Assembly: GCA_963733915.1 (NCBI GenBank)
Contig: CAVTEP010000001.1
Coordinates: forward strand, 62,001 to 126,000
Reading direction: 5' to 3'
DNA from: Sulfomarinibacter sp963733915
GTDB lineage: Bacteria; Acidobacteriota; Thermoanaerobaculia; Thermoanaerobaculales; Sulfomarinibacteraceae
Length of the DNA: 64,000 nt
Shown here: positions 1-8,839 of the stretch, in pieces
Layout: every line of letters starts with the position of its first letter
Numbering within the stretch: position 1 is the first letter of the stretch
Notes under the pieces: generated by a model
What the model was told of the DNA's origin: nothing
Seen by the model: the letters and a program-made list of their open reading frames with translations, nothing else
Databases searched by the model: none
Program-made: the position numbers and the translations under genes

Positions 1-9
1 GAAAGGTAG

Positions 10-48
10 CGTTAAACGTTAGAACGTTAGAACGTTGTGATGTTCTTT
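10..48. repeat. Octamer tandem repeat (GTTAGAAC type)
   Basis: Imperfect tandem copies of an 8-bp word (GTTAGAAC, with the self-complementary core AACGTT) lie just upstream of the first gene. The same word family recurs near 9258-9300, 32323-32354, 35075-35108, 58782-58817 and 58921-58951. It contains no gene. Confidence 0.75.
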
Positions 49-95
49 GCTAGGATGGGCAATGGCGGCGGCAGATCCCCGAGAGGAGACGACCG

Positions 96-668
96 ATGAT
101 CACGTTTACGGAAACGGCGCGACAGAAAGTCCGCGAGTATATGGACATGAGCGAGACTCCGAGCCTCGGCGTGAGGGTGGTCGCACACCGCTTCGGTCGC
201 CACCAGTTCCGCTACGAGCTGGCGCTGGTCATGGAAGGTGAGGCCTCCGACAAGGACGTCGTTGTCAACCAGGACGTCTTTGACGTTTTTGTCGATCCCC
301 AGAGTGCCGAGAGCATCGAAGGGACAACTGTCGACTTTGTCTCGGATGTCAGCGGCACGGGTTTCATGTTTTCCAATCCGCTGGCCGAGGTGAACTGGGA
401 CGATCCCCTGGCCCAGCGAGTTCAGAAGGTCATCGACGAACGAATCTCCCCTTCGTTGGCCGGCCACGGTGGGTGGGTGGAGTTGCTGGCGGTCGATGGC
501 GATGCCGCCATCATCCAGTTCGGCGGCGGTTGCCAGGGCTGTGGAATGTCTCAGGTCACCCTCAAGGATGGCATCGAGAGCGCCATCCTGAGCGAGGTGC
601 CCGAGATCAAGCGCGTGCTCGACGACACCGACCACGCCTCGGGTGACAATCCCTACTACTCGCGATAG
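96..668 (+). CDS. nfuA: NfuA-like Fe-S cluster carrier protein
   Basis: Probable iron-sulfur cluster carrier that hands 4Fe-4S clusters to apo-proteins in the cytoplasm. The 190-residue length matches NfuA (about 191 in E. coli). Residues 1-95 resemble a degenerate A-type (HesB/IscA-like) scaffold domain without its cysteines. Residues about 105-180 are a NifU C-terminal domain carrying the cluster-binding CQGCGMS (CxxC) motif. The ATG at 96 is preceded by GAGGAG at about 80-85, a good Shine-Dalgarno. The gene stands alone, with a repeat array upstream and a repeat-filled spacer downstream. The many Fe-S proteins at 37-45 kb would be plausible clients, which is inference. Confidence 0.9.
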   Translation: MITFTETARQKVREYMDMSETPSLGVRVVAHRFGRHQFRYELALVMEGEASDKDVVVNQDVFDVFVDPQSAESIEGTTVDFVSDVSGTGFMFSNPLAEVNWDDPLAQRVQKVIDERISPSLAGHGGWVELLAVDGDAAIIQFGGGCQGCGMSQVTLKDGIESAILSEVPEIKRVLDDTDHASGDNPYYSR

Positions 669-1013
669 CAGCCGCCGTATCCGTCCGCTGCGGGCTCCGC
701 CCGCGGCACGCGTTCTCGATCCTCGCGGCTTCCGAGAGCAAGCCCTCGTCGGCCGTTCGGATCTCGCCCGCTGCGCGCCTGCGGCGCGCGGACGGACACC
801 GACGATCGGTGGGTGTTGTCTTGAAAAGGGGAAAAGGGGAAAAGGGGAAAAGGAGCCCATCCTGCTCCCCCTGCGCCTCTGCCCCTTGTCTCCTTTTCAA
901 AGAAGGGTGGGCGGAATTCCGAAATCTGCGTCCATCTGCGTGATCTGCGGTTCCTCATCGGGCGGGCGGGTGGAAAATTCCTAATTCTTAATTCCTAATT
1001 CCTAATTCCCGTT
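669..1013. repeat. Gene-free spacer with several repeat arrays
   Basis: No gene is visible. In order the spacer holds a GC-rich stretch, an octamer array of GGGGAAAA (about 822-854), a pyrimidine-rich opposed arm (about 858-900), a GGGTGGGCGG block, a TCTGCG-word array (about 924-950), and a heptamer array of AATTCCT (about 978-1011) running up to the stop codon of the minus-strand gene. Opposed arms around a C/G-rich centre recur throughout the window. Confidence 0.7.
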
Positions 1014-1985
1014 TCAGATCCCTCCACCATTTTCAAAACGCTCGGTGGTCGGCCGCGACTGCGAGACGGTGGCGCCGGGGGCGACGTCGCGAGTAACCCA
1101 GACGTTGCCGCCGATCACCGCGGATTTGCCGATGGTGATCCGGCCGAGGATGGTGGCGCCGGAGTAGATGGTGACCTCGTCCTCGATCACCGGATGGCGA
1201 TCGATGCCCTTGAGAGGATTGCCGTTCTCGTCGAGCGGGAAGCTCTTGGCGCCGAGGGTCACACCCTGGTAGATGCGGACGCGGTTACCGATGATCGCGG
1301 TCTCGCCGATCACAACGCCGGTGCCGTGATCGATGAAGAGGCGCTCGCCGATCCTGGCGCCCGGGTGGATATCGATCCCCGTCTTGCTGTGGGCGTGCTC
1401 GGCAATGATGCGTGGGATCAGAGGCACGTCGAAGCTGTAGAGCACGTGGGCGATGCGGTGGCAGGTGAGGGCGAGGACCCCGGGATAGCAGAAGATTGCC
1501 TCGGAGGGGCTCGATGCCGCCGGGTCGCCCTCGTAGGCAGCGACAGCGTCGAGGGCCAGCTGCTGCCGCACCTCGGGCAGTCGGCGCAGGAAGTCCGCCG
1601 CGATCCGCTGTGCCTGGCCGAGGCAGGCCTCGGGAGTTCGTTCGCTCGAGTCCCGCCGGCAGGCAAAGCAGAGCCCGCGATGAATTTCGTCGACCATGAT
1701 CAACGAGGCCTGGTGGAGGGCCGAACCCATGTGGTAGCCGAGGCTCTCCTCGGTCACGTCACGGTTGCCGACGTAGCCGGGGAAGATGACCGACTGCAGC
1801 AGCTCGATCATCTTCACGACTTCCTTGCGCGATGGCAGCGGGTGGCCGGAAAAGGTCTTGCCCAGCGGCGTGGCGAGCTCGTCGGACTGGGCCTGCAGCT
1901 CATTCACCACCTCGGCCAGCACCTTGTCGATCGTACTGGCGCCGTGGTCGTGTCGGTGCGGCTCGAGGACAGTCAGTTCAGCCAT
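1014..1985 (-). CDS. cysE: Serine O-acetyltransferase family protein
   Basis: Likely transfers acetyl from acetyl-CoA to L-serine, the first step of cysteine synthesis. The N-terminal ~190 residues are helical. The last ~120 form a left-handed beta-helix of hexapeptide repeats containing the family's DIHPGARIG, IDHGTGVVIGETA and YQGVTLGA motifs. At 323 residues it is longer than short CysE forms, as in the long SAT/EpsC-like group. I chose the ATG at 1985 because GGGAGG lies 5 bases upstream. A GTG at 2003 would add six residues but lacks a site. No cysteine synthase gene is adjacent. The exact physiological substrate is inferred from the family. Confidence 0.85.
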   Translation of the reverse strand: MAELTVLEPHRHDHGASTIDKVLAEVVNELQAQSDELATPLGKTFSGHPLPSRKEVVKMIELLQSVIFPGYVGNRDVTEESLGYHMGSALHQASLIMVDEIHRGLCFACRRDSSERTPEACLGQAQRIAADFLRRLPEVRQQLALDAVAAYEGDPAASSPSEAIFCYPGVLALTCHRIAHVLYSFDVPLIPRIIAEHAHSKTGIDIHPGARIGERLFIDHGTGVVIGETAIIGNRVRIYQGVTLGAKSFPLDENGNPLKGIDRHPVIEDEVTIYSGATILGRITIGKSAVIGGNVWVTRDVAPGATVSQSRPTTERFENGGGI

Positions 1986-2037
1986 GGTGGCCTCCCAACT
2001 CACTCAACACGGTTTGACCCAAACATACTCCCACCGA

Positions 2038-2080
2038 CCCTCAGAAACCCGGGCGCTGCGCGCCCGCGGGTTTCTGAGGG
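2038..2080. repeat. CCTCRGAAA palindromic element, copy E1
   Basis: A perfect 14-bp inverted repeat (CCCTCAGAAACCCG and its complement) around a GC-rich loop, followed by GGGGAAGGGGTG and a T-rich run. Related palindromes occur at 2542-2600, 45512-45553, 47638-47692 and 53006-53063. It lies between two minus-strand genes and could also act as a terminator-like hairpin. Confidence 0.7.
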
Positions 2081-2171
2081 GAAGGGGTGTTATTACCTTT
2101 TTAAACTGGATTATGGTGTTGGGTCTGGGAGCTCTATTGCATGGCACGATCGGAACCCGACGCGTTGTGAG

Positions 2172-2402
2172 TTACTGGTCAAAAATGCTGTGGCAACCCC
2201 ACCCGTCGAGTTCTTGTTCGATTGCAGACGCGTCACCGTATCCTCGGCAGTACTCCGCGTCCAACCGCGATTCGCGCTGTCGATGAAGGTCGTCAGTCAC
2301 GATTTGGCCCAGCACCTTCGAGCGACCGAACCGTCGAACCTCATCGTCGGAATCCAGGTCAGCGAGGAGTTTTTCGTCCAGCAGGATGGTCACGCGCCTC
2401 AT
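2172..2402 (-). CDS. Ribbon-helix-helix antitoxin-like protein
   Basis: A 76-residue protein starting MRRVTILLDEKLLADLD, the typical beta-strand and first helix of CopG/MazE-like ribbon-helix-helix repressors. Its C-terminal segment (RGYGDASAIEQELDGWG) resembles the toxin-neutralising tail of MazE-type antitoxins. It would bind DNA as a dimer. No toxin gene is visible: only 186 bp separate its stop from the next gene, and that space holds the E1 hairpin. The start is ATG 2402 or GTG 2408; neither has a clear Shine-Dalgarno. It may be an orphan antitoxin or a stand-alone repressor. Confidence 0.6.
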   Translation of the reverse strand: MRRVTILLDEKLLADLDSDDEVRRFGRSKVLGQIVTDDLHRQRESRLDAEYCRGYGDASAIEQELDGWGCHSIFDQ

Positions 2403-2541
2403 TCTCACAGTTTCAATCTATCGGAATCCAAGGGCGTGGGGAAGAGCGAAACAGAAGGTCGCTGAATGACGGTTGGTCAAGGAGACCACGCATCAAGAAG
2501 TGTCTCGCTGACATTCGTGGTATGTCGAAGACTATCCCTAT

Positions 2542-2600
2542 CCCTCAGAAATCTTCGGCGGAGGGAGGGTTGGGTGGAGTCCGACGGAGATTTCTGAGGG
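2542..2600. repeat. CCTCRGAAA palindromic element, copy E2
   Basis: Thirteen-bp perfect inverted repeat (CCCTCAGAAATCT and its complement) around a loop rich in GGAGG/GGGTGG, then GGGTGGGCGG. It ends just beyond the 3' end of the SEC-C gene (stop at 2617-2619). Same family as the element at 2038-2080. Confidence 0.7.
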
Positions 2601-2616
2601 GCGGTCGGGTGGGCGG

Positions 2617-2811
2617 TTAGAACATCCCGCCCTTGCGGGGGGCGCCCATGGCGCTGCGCTCGGCGGCGCGCTTGCGGTCGTCCGCCGCGAGGTGGCAGGC
2701 CTTGTACTTCCTGCCCGAGCCGCACCAGCAGATTTCGTTACGACCGAGCACCGGTATGGCCTGTCGCTCGGGACCTAAAACCAGACGCTTGAGACTGTCG
2801 CGGAGATTCAT
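2617..2811 (-). CDS. SEC-C motif mini-protein
   Basis: A 64-residue protein whose centre, RNEICWCGSGRKYKACH, is a SEC-C zinc-binding motif (CxC...CH), as found at the C terminus of SecA and in small stand-alone proteins. Its role is unknown; SEC-C motifs bind zinc and often mediate contacts with SecB or the ribosome in other proteins. I chose ATG 2811 because GAGG lies 9 bases upstream; an in-frame ATG at 2820 would put that site directly against the start codon. The protein ends in a basic, glycine-rich tail. Easy to overlook because of its size. Confidence 0.7.
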   Translation of the reverse strand: MNLRDSLKRLVLGPERQAIPVLGRNEICWCGSGRKYKACHLAADDRKRAAERSAMGAPRKGGMF

Positions 2812-2879
2812 GACACCCATCCTCTGCGGCCAAAACACCGCCAAAAGCGCCGGGAGAATAACAGATGAGTCCGAATCGG

Positions 2880-4151
2880 TCAATTCGCGTCGGATTCGGC
2901 CGATCCTGGGAACGGTGTGAGACCGAGCAGTGTGGCCGCCAGCCGTGGCAGCTCGGTATTGTCGAGGACGCCGGTGAAATACTCGGACCCGGGTCCAAAG
3001 GCAAAGAGGGGCACCCACTGGGACGAGTGTTCGCCGGTCGCCCAGCGAACCGCTGCCTCCCCCTCCTCGTAGAATCCATCGACCAGGGTCGGGGTGCCGG
3101 TGTCATGGTCGGCGGTGACCAACACCAGCGTGTCCCCCGCCGGGAGGGTCAGCTCGAGGACCTGCCGGACTGCTTCGTCGAGCTCGCGCATGCCGTCCAT
3201 CAGGGCGGCGATATTGTTTTTGTGGGCCAATTGGTCGGTGACCTCGGACTCGATCACGAGGACGTAGCCCTCGGGGTTGTCCGCCATCAACTCGATCGCC
3301 CGACGGGCGCTGACCGCAAGTGGGGGGCCGTGTTGTTCGTCGAAGCCGGGCCGTGACGGTAGGAAAGCGAGAAGAGGGGCCGGCATAACCAGCAGCTCGG
3401 CCTCGTCGCGCGCGACGTTGTAGCCGTGTTCTGATCCGAGCTCGCCGATCCGTTCGACGAGGCTCAGATACGCCGTGTTCTTCATGGCCTTTCGCTGTCG
3501 AAGCAAGTCGCCCCCGATCATGATGTCGGTGCCCGAAACCAGCATCTGCTCGAGGATCTCGGGGTACATATCTCGGTGGTCGACGTGGGCGGTGTAGCTT
3601 GCAGGGGTGGCGTCCACCAGACCCGAGGTCGTGATCACCCCGGTCATCAATCCGCGTTCGCGGGCCGCCTCGAAGAGGTTGGGGACGACCGTACCGTCCT
3701 CGAGCACCCCTACCGCCTTTTTCCGAGTCTTGAACCCGGTCGCCATGGCGGTGCCGGAAGCGGCCGAATCGGTGGCGATCGTATCCGCCGCCCAGGTGCG
3801 CACGAGTGCGACGTGGCGGGTGTCGGTCATGGTGAGAACGGCGCCGGGGTGCTCGAGCAGCGCCGAAGCCGCGCTGACGTGGCCGATTCCCATTCCGTCA
3901 CCGATCAAGAGAATCAGGTTCTGAACCCGCGTTTCGCCGGCGCCGGCCGCCGACACCAGACCTCGCTGTATTCCTGAGGCGGAGCTCGGCGGCGCCGCAA
4001 GCGGGTAGGTCGAACCTCTCTGCGCGCGCAGAACGAGATTGCCGATCGCGATCTCGGAGCCGCCGAATCGGGAAAAGACCAGGAGCGCCGTTGCCAGCGC
4101 CAGCAATGCGATCACCGCGTGGCCGAGGAACCGGCCGGGACGAAAACCCAT
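2880..4151 (-). CDS. Alkaline phosphatase (PhoA superfamily)
   Basis: Probable periplasmic or membrane-anchored phosphomonoesterase. Residues about 10-27 are a hydrophobic signal/anchor. The core shows the family's metal and catalytic signatures: LLIGDGMG (Asp metal ligand), TDSAASGTAMATG (nucleophilic Ser), VIESEVTDQLAHKN, TADHDTG and GEHSSQWVPLFAFGPG (His ligand). At 423 residues it is in the normal range. It probably releases phosphate from organic esters. No Pho-box, pst or phoU gene is visible nearby. It is transcribed on the minus strand, divergent from the next gene at 4288. Confidence 0.9.
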   Translation of the reverse strand: MGFRPGRFLGHAVIALLALATALLVFSRFGGSEIAIGNLVLRAQRGSTYPLAAPPSSASGIQRGLVSAAGAGETRVQNLILLIGDGMGIGHVSAASALLEHPGAVLTMTDTRHVALVRTWAADTIATDSAASGTAMATGFKTRKKAVGVLEDGTVVPNLFEAARERGLMTGVITTSGLVDATPASYTAHVDHRDMYPEILEQMLVSGTDIMIGGDLLRQRKAMKNTAYLSLVERIGELGSEHGYNVARDEAELLVMPAPLLAFLPSRPGFDEQHGPPLAVSARRAIELMADNPEGYVLVIESEVTDQLAHKNNIAALMDGMRELDEAVRQVLELTLPAGDTLVLVTADHDTGTPTLVDGFYEEGEAAVRWATGEHSSQWVPLFAFGPGSEYFTGVLDNTELPRLAATLLGLTPFPGSAESDAN

Positions 4152-4287
4152 TCATCCTCCAGCCAGCGATGGTAACCGTTCCGGGAAACCGAGGCGACCG
4201 GTTTTTGGAGGAATATCCGCGGCCGACCGGAGGTAGTACGATACGTCGGGCGCCGCGGCCCCGACCGCTTTTGACGGAGGGTGTTCC

Positions 4288-5001
4288 ATGTACTTTGATC
4301 CTTTGTATTTCCTGTTTATCGCGCCGGCCTTCATTTTTTCGCTGTGGGCGAGCTGGCGAACCAAGGCGAACTTCAAGATCTACTCGCGGGTGCCGGTGTC
4401 GTCGGGCATGAGCGGCGCCGAGGCGGCGCAACGGATCCTCGACGGCGCCGGGATCAGGGATGTCACGATCGGTCGCTCGCGTGGTCTGTTGAGCGACCAC
4501 TACAACCCCATCAAGAAAAATCTGGCCCTGTCGGACGGGGTCTTCGACTCGCGCTCGCTGGCGGCGGTCGGCATCGCCGCTCACGAGGCCGGCCATGCCA
4601 TCCAGCACGCCAGACACTACAGCCCGCTCAAGCTGCGCTCGATGCTGGTTCCCACCGCGGGCATCGGCTCGAATCTCGGTTATATCGTGATGATGATCGG
4701 GCTCTTCTTGACGATGTCGTCAGGCGGCGCGGCGGGCAAGGGCATCGTGATGATCGGCGCCCTGTTGTTTTCGGCCGTTCTGCTCTTCCAGATCGTCACC
4801 CTGCCGGTGGAGTTTGACGCATCCAATCGGGCAAAGGCTCTGGTGGTGGAGCAGGGGATCGTCGGGGTCGCGGAGCGCCGCGGTATGGACAAGGTGCTCA
4901 ACGCGGCGGCCATGACCTATGTGGCGGCGGTCGCCTCGTCCCTGGCCACCCTGCTCTATTTCCTGGTCCGATCCGGTCTGCTCGGTGGCAGAAGAGACTG
5001 A
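4288..5001 (+). CDS. YugP-family membrane zinc metallopeptidase
   Basis: A 237-residue inner-membrane protein of the YugP/COG2738 neutral zinc peptidase family. It has an N-terminal membrane segment, the zinc motif HEAGH (within GIAAHEAGHAIQHA, about residues 107-120), two hydrophobic hairpins at about 127-170, and a final membrane helix. The conserved LPVEFDASNRA segment follows the second hairpin and matches family members. Substrates are unknown. GGAGG lies 7 bases upstream of the ATG. It is divergent from the phosphatase gene and convergent with the kinase gene. Confidence 0.85.
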   Translation: MYFDPLYFLFIAPAFIFSLWASWRTKANFKIYSRVPVSSGMSGAEAAQRILDGAGIRDVTIGRSRGLLSDHYNPIKKNLALSDGVFDSRSLAAVGIAAHEAGHAIQHARHYSPLKLRSMLVPTAGIGSNLGYIVMMIGLFLTMSSGGAAGKGIVMIGALLFSAVLLFQIVTLPVEFDASNRAKALVVEQGIVGVAERRGMDKVLNAAAMTYVAAVASSLATLLYFLVRSGLLGGRRD

Positions 5002-5044
5002 CCGGCACCCCAATATCATCTGGCGACGTGGCGTGAGAAAACGA

Positions 5045-6928
5045 CTATCGCGCGGAGAGCAGCCGCGCGATCTCGTTGGCGGGGCGTCGCAATTCCTTCT
5101 CGGCCACCCGCTGCGCGTTGAGGTGGGTGTACTCGGCCCGCAGACGCACCGGCGCGGCGAGGGAAGCACCCCCCTGGAGGTCGATGGGTACGACCGTGAT
5201 ACGTGCCTGAAAGGCGACGTCGCGCTGACCCATGTACATGAGTGGCCGCTCTCCGAGGTACTCCACCCGCACCATCACCAGGTCCGCGGCATAGGGACGG
5301 AGCAGTTCGCGGACCTCTCCCGGTTCCGGGGTCCTTTCACCGCCGATGAAAGCGGCAATACCGGGAATGCTGTTTTCGTCGACCAACAGCACCCCGGCCC
5401 TGGCCAGGGCATCCTCGACCACCACCTCGGCCTCGCCGGCGAGGACGGTCTCACCGACGGCAATGACGACCGTCCCGCGAGGCGGCGGAAGCCTCGACGG
5501 CGGGGCCGCATCGCGTTCCGGTCCGATTTGAGACCTTTCGTTTTCCCGGCCGGCGGTGTCTACGGCGGACTCAATCTTCTTGACGGGTGCGGAGGTCGGA
5601 AGCGATTCCGACCGGACAGCTTCCTCCGGTTCGTCCGATCCGGTCGAAGTTGTTACGACGCCCCCTCCGGCGGCCGAAGCCGCCGTTTGCCCGCTGTCCT
5701 CCCCCGCTGCGTCCGCGGCGGGCTCGGGGCCGGTATCTGCTACAGGCTGTTCATCCCTGGCGGTGACCGCCACCTTGCTCTCGAGGCTGCGCGTCGCAGC
5801 GGCGAAGAGGCCGGACCGCCAGGCGACGACCCCGGCCGCGACCACCGCCCCAATTCCGAGCAGCACCACCACCGCCGCCACCAGAGCCAGCCGGCGTCCC
5901 GAGCCTTTTCGGGGTTCCTCGAGCGGCGAGGTCTCGACCACCGGCGCCTCGGTTCGGACGCCTCCGGCCGTGACCGTCGCCGCGCCGCCGGCCGCATCTC
6001 CGGACACCTGCAGGGTCGGCTGCGAGTCGAGCTGCGCGTCGGCGGCGGAACGGGGCGGCGCCGGCCGGCCGGCCGAGGCGGCGAGCCGTTCGACCAGGCT
6101 CCCGGAGGCGCCGCGCGCTTCGAGGAAGGCCTCGAGGCCGTCGATCAGCTCGGCGCAGCTCGAAACCCGCAGGTCGCGGTTTTTGGCCATCATGCGGGCG
6201 ACGATCGCCCGCAACTCGGGGTCCACTTCCGGCTTGAGCTCTCCGAGATCGGGCGGCTCGACTTCGACAATCTGCCGCAGCAGGGCGAGCGGGCTGTCGG
6301 CCGCGAACGGCACCTTGCCCGCGAGGGCCTCAAAGAGGGTGACGCCGAGCGAGTAGATGTCGGTGCGGTGGTCGATTTCCTGGTCCAGGCACTGCTCGGG
6401 CGAGAGATAGCCGGGGGTGCCCATGAACATACCCGTGGCGGTGAGGCGGGAGACGCCGCTCGCCATCAGCGCAAGGCCGAAGTCGGCGATTTTGACCAGC
6501 CCACGGTCGTCGATCAACAGATTGGCAGGTTTGATATCGCGGTGGATGATGCCGCGTTCGTGTGCGGCCTGCAGACCGGAGGCCGTCTGCAGTGCGATGC
6601 GCGCCACCTGCAAGGGATCGAGCGGCCCCGACGACTTCAGGATCTGCTGCAGGCTGCGGCCCGAAACGTACTCCATGACGAAGAAGTGCTTGCCCGCCTC
6701 TTCACTGACGGCGTAGATCTGGACGATGTTGGGGTGGTTGAGGCTGGCGGCGCTTCGGGCTTCCCGGAGGAAGCGTTCGATCTGGGTCTCGTCCTCGGCC
6801 AGGTGGTCGCCGAGGACCTTGATGGCGACGAAACGGTTGAGGGATTCCTCGTGCGCCTTGTAGACGATGCCCATGCCGCCGCGACCGAGCTCGGCGACGA
6901 TACGGTAGTGGCCAATGCGATCAACCAT
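5045..6928 (-). CDS. PknB-type Ser/Thr protein kinase with extracytoplasmic domain
   Basis: A 627-residue transmembrane kinase. Residues about 6-275 are a complete eukaryotic-like kinase domain with a glycine loop (GRGGMGIVYKA), VAIK lysine, catalytic HRDIKPANLL, DFGLAL and SPEQ. A proline/alanine-rich linker leads to one membrane helix near 340-365. The outside part begins with a low-complexity stretch and ends in a ~140-residue folded domain (VVIAVGETVLAGEAEVVVED...) that vaguely recalls FlgT/CsgG-like domains; I cannot assign it. I chose ATG 6928, preceded by GGGGAG, rather than 6994. It is an isolated gene and the signal it senses is unknown. Confidence 0.88.
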   Translation of the reverse strand: MVDRIGHYRIVAELGRGGMGIVYKAHEESLNRFVAIKVLGDHLAEDETQIERFLREARSAASLNHPNIVQIYAVSEEAGKHFFVMEYVSGRSLQQILKSSGPLDPLQVARIALQTASGLQAAHERGIIHRDIKPANLLIDDRGLVKIADFGLALMASGVSRLTATGMFMGTPGYLSPEQCLDQEIDHRTDIYSLGVTLFEALAGKVPFAADSPLALLRQIVEVEPPDLGELKPEVDPELRAIVARMMAKNRDLRVSSCAELIDGLEAFLEARGASGSLVERLAASAGRPAPPRSAADAQLDSQPTLQVSGDAAGGAATVTAGGVRTEAPVVETSPLEEPRKGSGRRLALVAAVVVLLGIGAVVAAGVVAWRSGLFAAATRSLESKVAVTARDEQPVADTGPEPAADAAGEDSGQTAASAAGGGVVTTSTGSDEPEEAVRSESLPTSAPVKKIESAVDTAGRENERSQIGPERDAAPPSRLPPPRGTVVIAVGETVLAGEAEVVVEDALARAGVLLVDENSIPGIAAFIGGERTPEPGEVRELLRPYAADLVMVRVEYLGERPLMYMGQRDVAFQARITVVPIDLQGGASLAAPVRLRAEYTHLNAQRVAEKELRRPANEIARLLSAR

Positions 6929-7012
6929 ATTGAGCTCCCCACTGGATGACCTTGAGACAGAATGTCGGAATGAGTCCCATTGCGATGCTAACACAGGCTA
7001 AACGAGGCCACA

Positions 7013-7109
7013 CGTCCCTCCGTAAAAAGAGCGAGATCAGGGACGACGAAGATCGTTCGACTCACCTCCTTCCTCGCCAGCCCGCCGGCCCCCCGGCGGG
7101 TTTGGTTTT
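7013..7109 (+). promoter_or_regulatory. Structured leader or terminator before nadE
   Basis: A 7-bp stem (CGTCCCT at 7013-7019, AGGGACG at 7039-7045) is followed by a strong hairpin (CCCGCCGG 7081-7088, CCGGCGGG 7093-7100) and a T-rich run to 7109. The arrangement resembles an aptamer-plus-terminator leader of nadE, whose start is at 7149. Alternatively it is a simple terminator with a start site after it, since a weak -10-like TAAGAT lies at 7120-7125. NAD+-I (nadA-motif) riboswitches are known from Acidobacteria, but I could not match the consensus. Confidence 0.35.
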
Positions 7110-7148
7110 CAGGCCCCTGTAAGATGGGGGACCAGGAGGGAGTCGGTC

Positions 7149-8815
7149 TTGAGGATCGCAATAGCCCAGCTCGACTACACCATCGGCGCCTTCGAGGCGA
7201 ACCTCGAGGCGATGACCAATGCCGTGGAGCGGGCGCGATTCGCGGCGGCCGACCTCGTGGTCTTCACCGAGCTCGCCACCACCGGCTATCCCCCCGGGGA
7301 TCTCCTCGAGCGGAGCGACTTCATCGACCGCAATTTGGCTCAGCTCGAAAGCGTCGCCCTTCTCAGCGATGACGAAATCGGGATCCTCGTCGGTTTTGTC
7401 GACCGCAACGAGTCCGGGACCGGCAAGCCGCTCCACAACGCGGTCGCCCTGTGCCACCGCGGCGTGATAGTCGACCGCCGCCACAAATGTCTCCTGCCGA
7501 CCTACGACGTCTTCGACGAGGCGCGCTACTTCGAGCCCGGAGGCGACGCGCGACCGCTCGAGTTCCGTGGAGTGCGCATCGGGGTGTCGATCTGCGAAGA
7601 CGTCTGGGCTGACCCGGATCTCGACGGCCTCAGCCTGTACCATCGCGATCCCGTGCTCGAGCTGATCCACCGTGGCGCCCAGCTCCTGGTCAATCTGTCG
7701 GCGAGTCCATTCGTGCTCGGCAAGGCGGCCGAGCGGCGCGAGCTGGTGCGCCGTTACGCCGAGGACGCGGGCCGGTTCTTCGTCTACGCCAACCAGGTGG
7801 GCGGCAATGACGATCTGGTCTTCGACGGTCACTCGTTGATCTTCGACGGCAGCGGTGGGGTGGTTGCCCGGGCGCGTGATTTTGACGAGGACCTGCTGGT
7901 CTACGAGGTTCCCGACGGGGCCCTCGGCGAAACCAGGGGAGTCGTGGGCCCGCCCGGCGAGATTCGCGAGACCGCGGAGACCACCGAGGCGGAGGCGCTG
8001 GCCGCGCTCGAGCTCGGCCTCCGCGACTACGTCAGAAAGTGCGGTTTCGATCGCGTGTTGCTGGGGCTCTCGGGTGGCATCGACTCGGCCCTGACCGCGG
8101 CGATCGCGGCGCGCGCCCTCGGACCCGACAAGGTGCTCGGGGTGGCCATGCCGACCCGCTATTCGTCTCAGGGAAGCGTGGTCGACGCCGAGGCCTTGGC
8201 CGCAAATCTCGGCATCGAGTTTCGCGTCGTCACCATCGACACGATTTTTCAGTCCTACCTCGACGTGCTGGCGCCGGCCTTTGACGGTTTCGAAGAGGAT
8301 GTCACCGAGGAGAACATCCAGGCCCGCATCCGGGCGGCGGTGCTGATGGCGCTGGCCAACAAGTACGGGCGCCTGCTGCTGGCCACCGGCAACAAATCGG
8401 AGCTGGCCGTGGGCTACTGCACCCTTTACGGTGACATGGCGGGTGGGGTGGCGGTTCTGGCCGATGTGCCGAAGACCCTGGTCTACCGGTTGGCCCGGCA
8501 CCTCAACTCGGATGGCGAGGTGATTCCCGAGTCGACCCTCAGCAAACCGCCGTCGGCGGAGCTGCGGCACGACCAGTTGGACCAGGACTCGCTGCCGCCC
8601 TACGAGGTTCTCGACCGCATCGTCGAGGCCTGGGTCGAGGAGCACCGTCGGTGGAGGAGATCATCGCCGAGGGCCTCGATCCCGACGCGGTGCGCCAGGT
8701 GGTTCGGCTGATCACGGGCAACGAGTACAAACGCCGGCAGGCCGCGCCCGGGATCAAGATCACCGCCAAGGCCTTCGGGGTCGGCCGGCGCTATCCCATC
8801 GCTGCGAAGTACTGA
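7149..8815 (+). CDS. nadE: Glutamine-dependent NAD+ synthetase, frameshifted
   Basis: Makes NAD+ from nicotinate adenine dinucleotide using glutamine or ammonia. The N-terminal ~260 residues are a nitrilase-type glutaminase with its Glu-Lys-Cys triad (FTELATTGYPPGD, RRHKCLLPTYD, SICEDVWAD). The C-terminal synthetase domain has the LGLSGGIDSALTA P-loop. The first frame stops at 8711, but the conserved C terminus (VEEIIAEGLDP... to NEYKRRQAAPGIK... and RRYPIAAKY) continues in the next frame to a stop at 8813-8815. One base is missing near 8646-8648. With it restored, the protein would be about 555 residues, normal for the family. The start is TTG 7149 with GGAGG 9 bases upstream. Confidence 0.88.
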
Positions 8816-8839
8816 CGCCGCCCCACTCACCCACTCTCA

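Noticed and set aside
1986..2171. Toxin gene paired with the RHH protein
   Set aside because: No frame of adequate length or MazF/RelE-like motif; the space is mostly a palindromic element.
4919..6949. 676-codon plus-strand frame opposite the kinase gene
   Set aside because: Shadow of the kinase gene; no recognisable motifs and no ribosome-binding site.
7062..8645. 527-codon minus-strand frame opposite nadE
   Set aside because: Antisense to a gene with a full catalytic motif set; the frame has no protein-like pattern.
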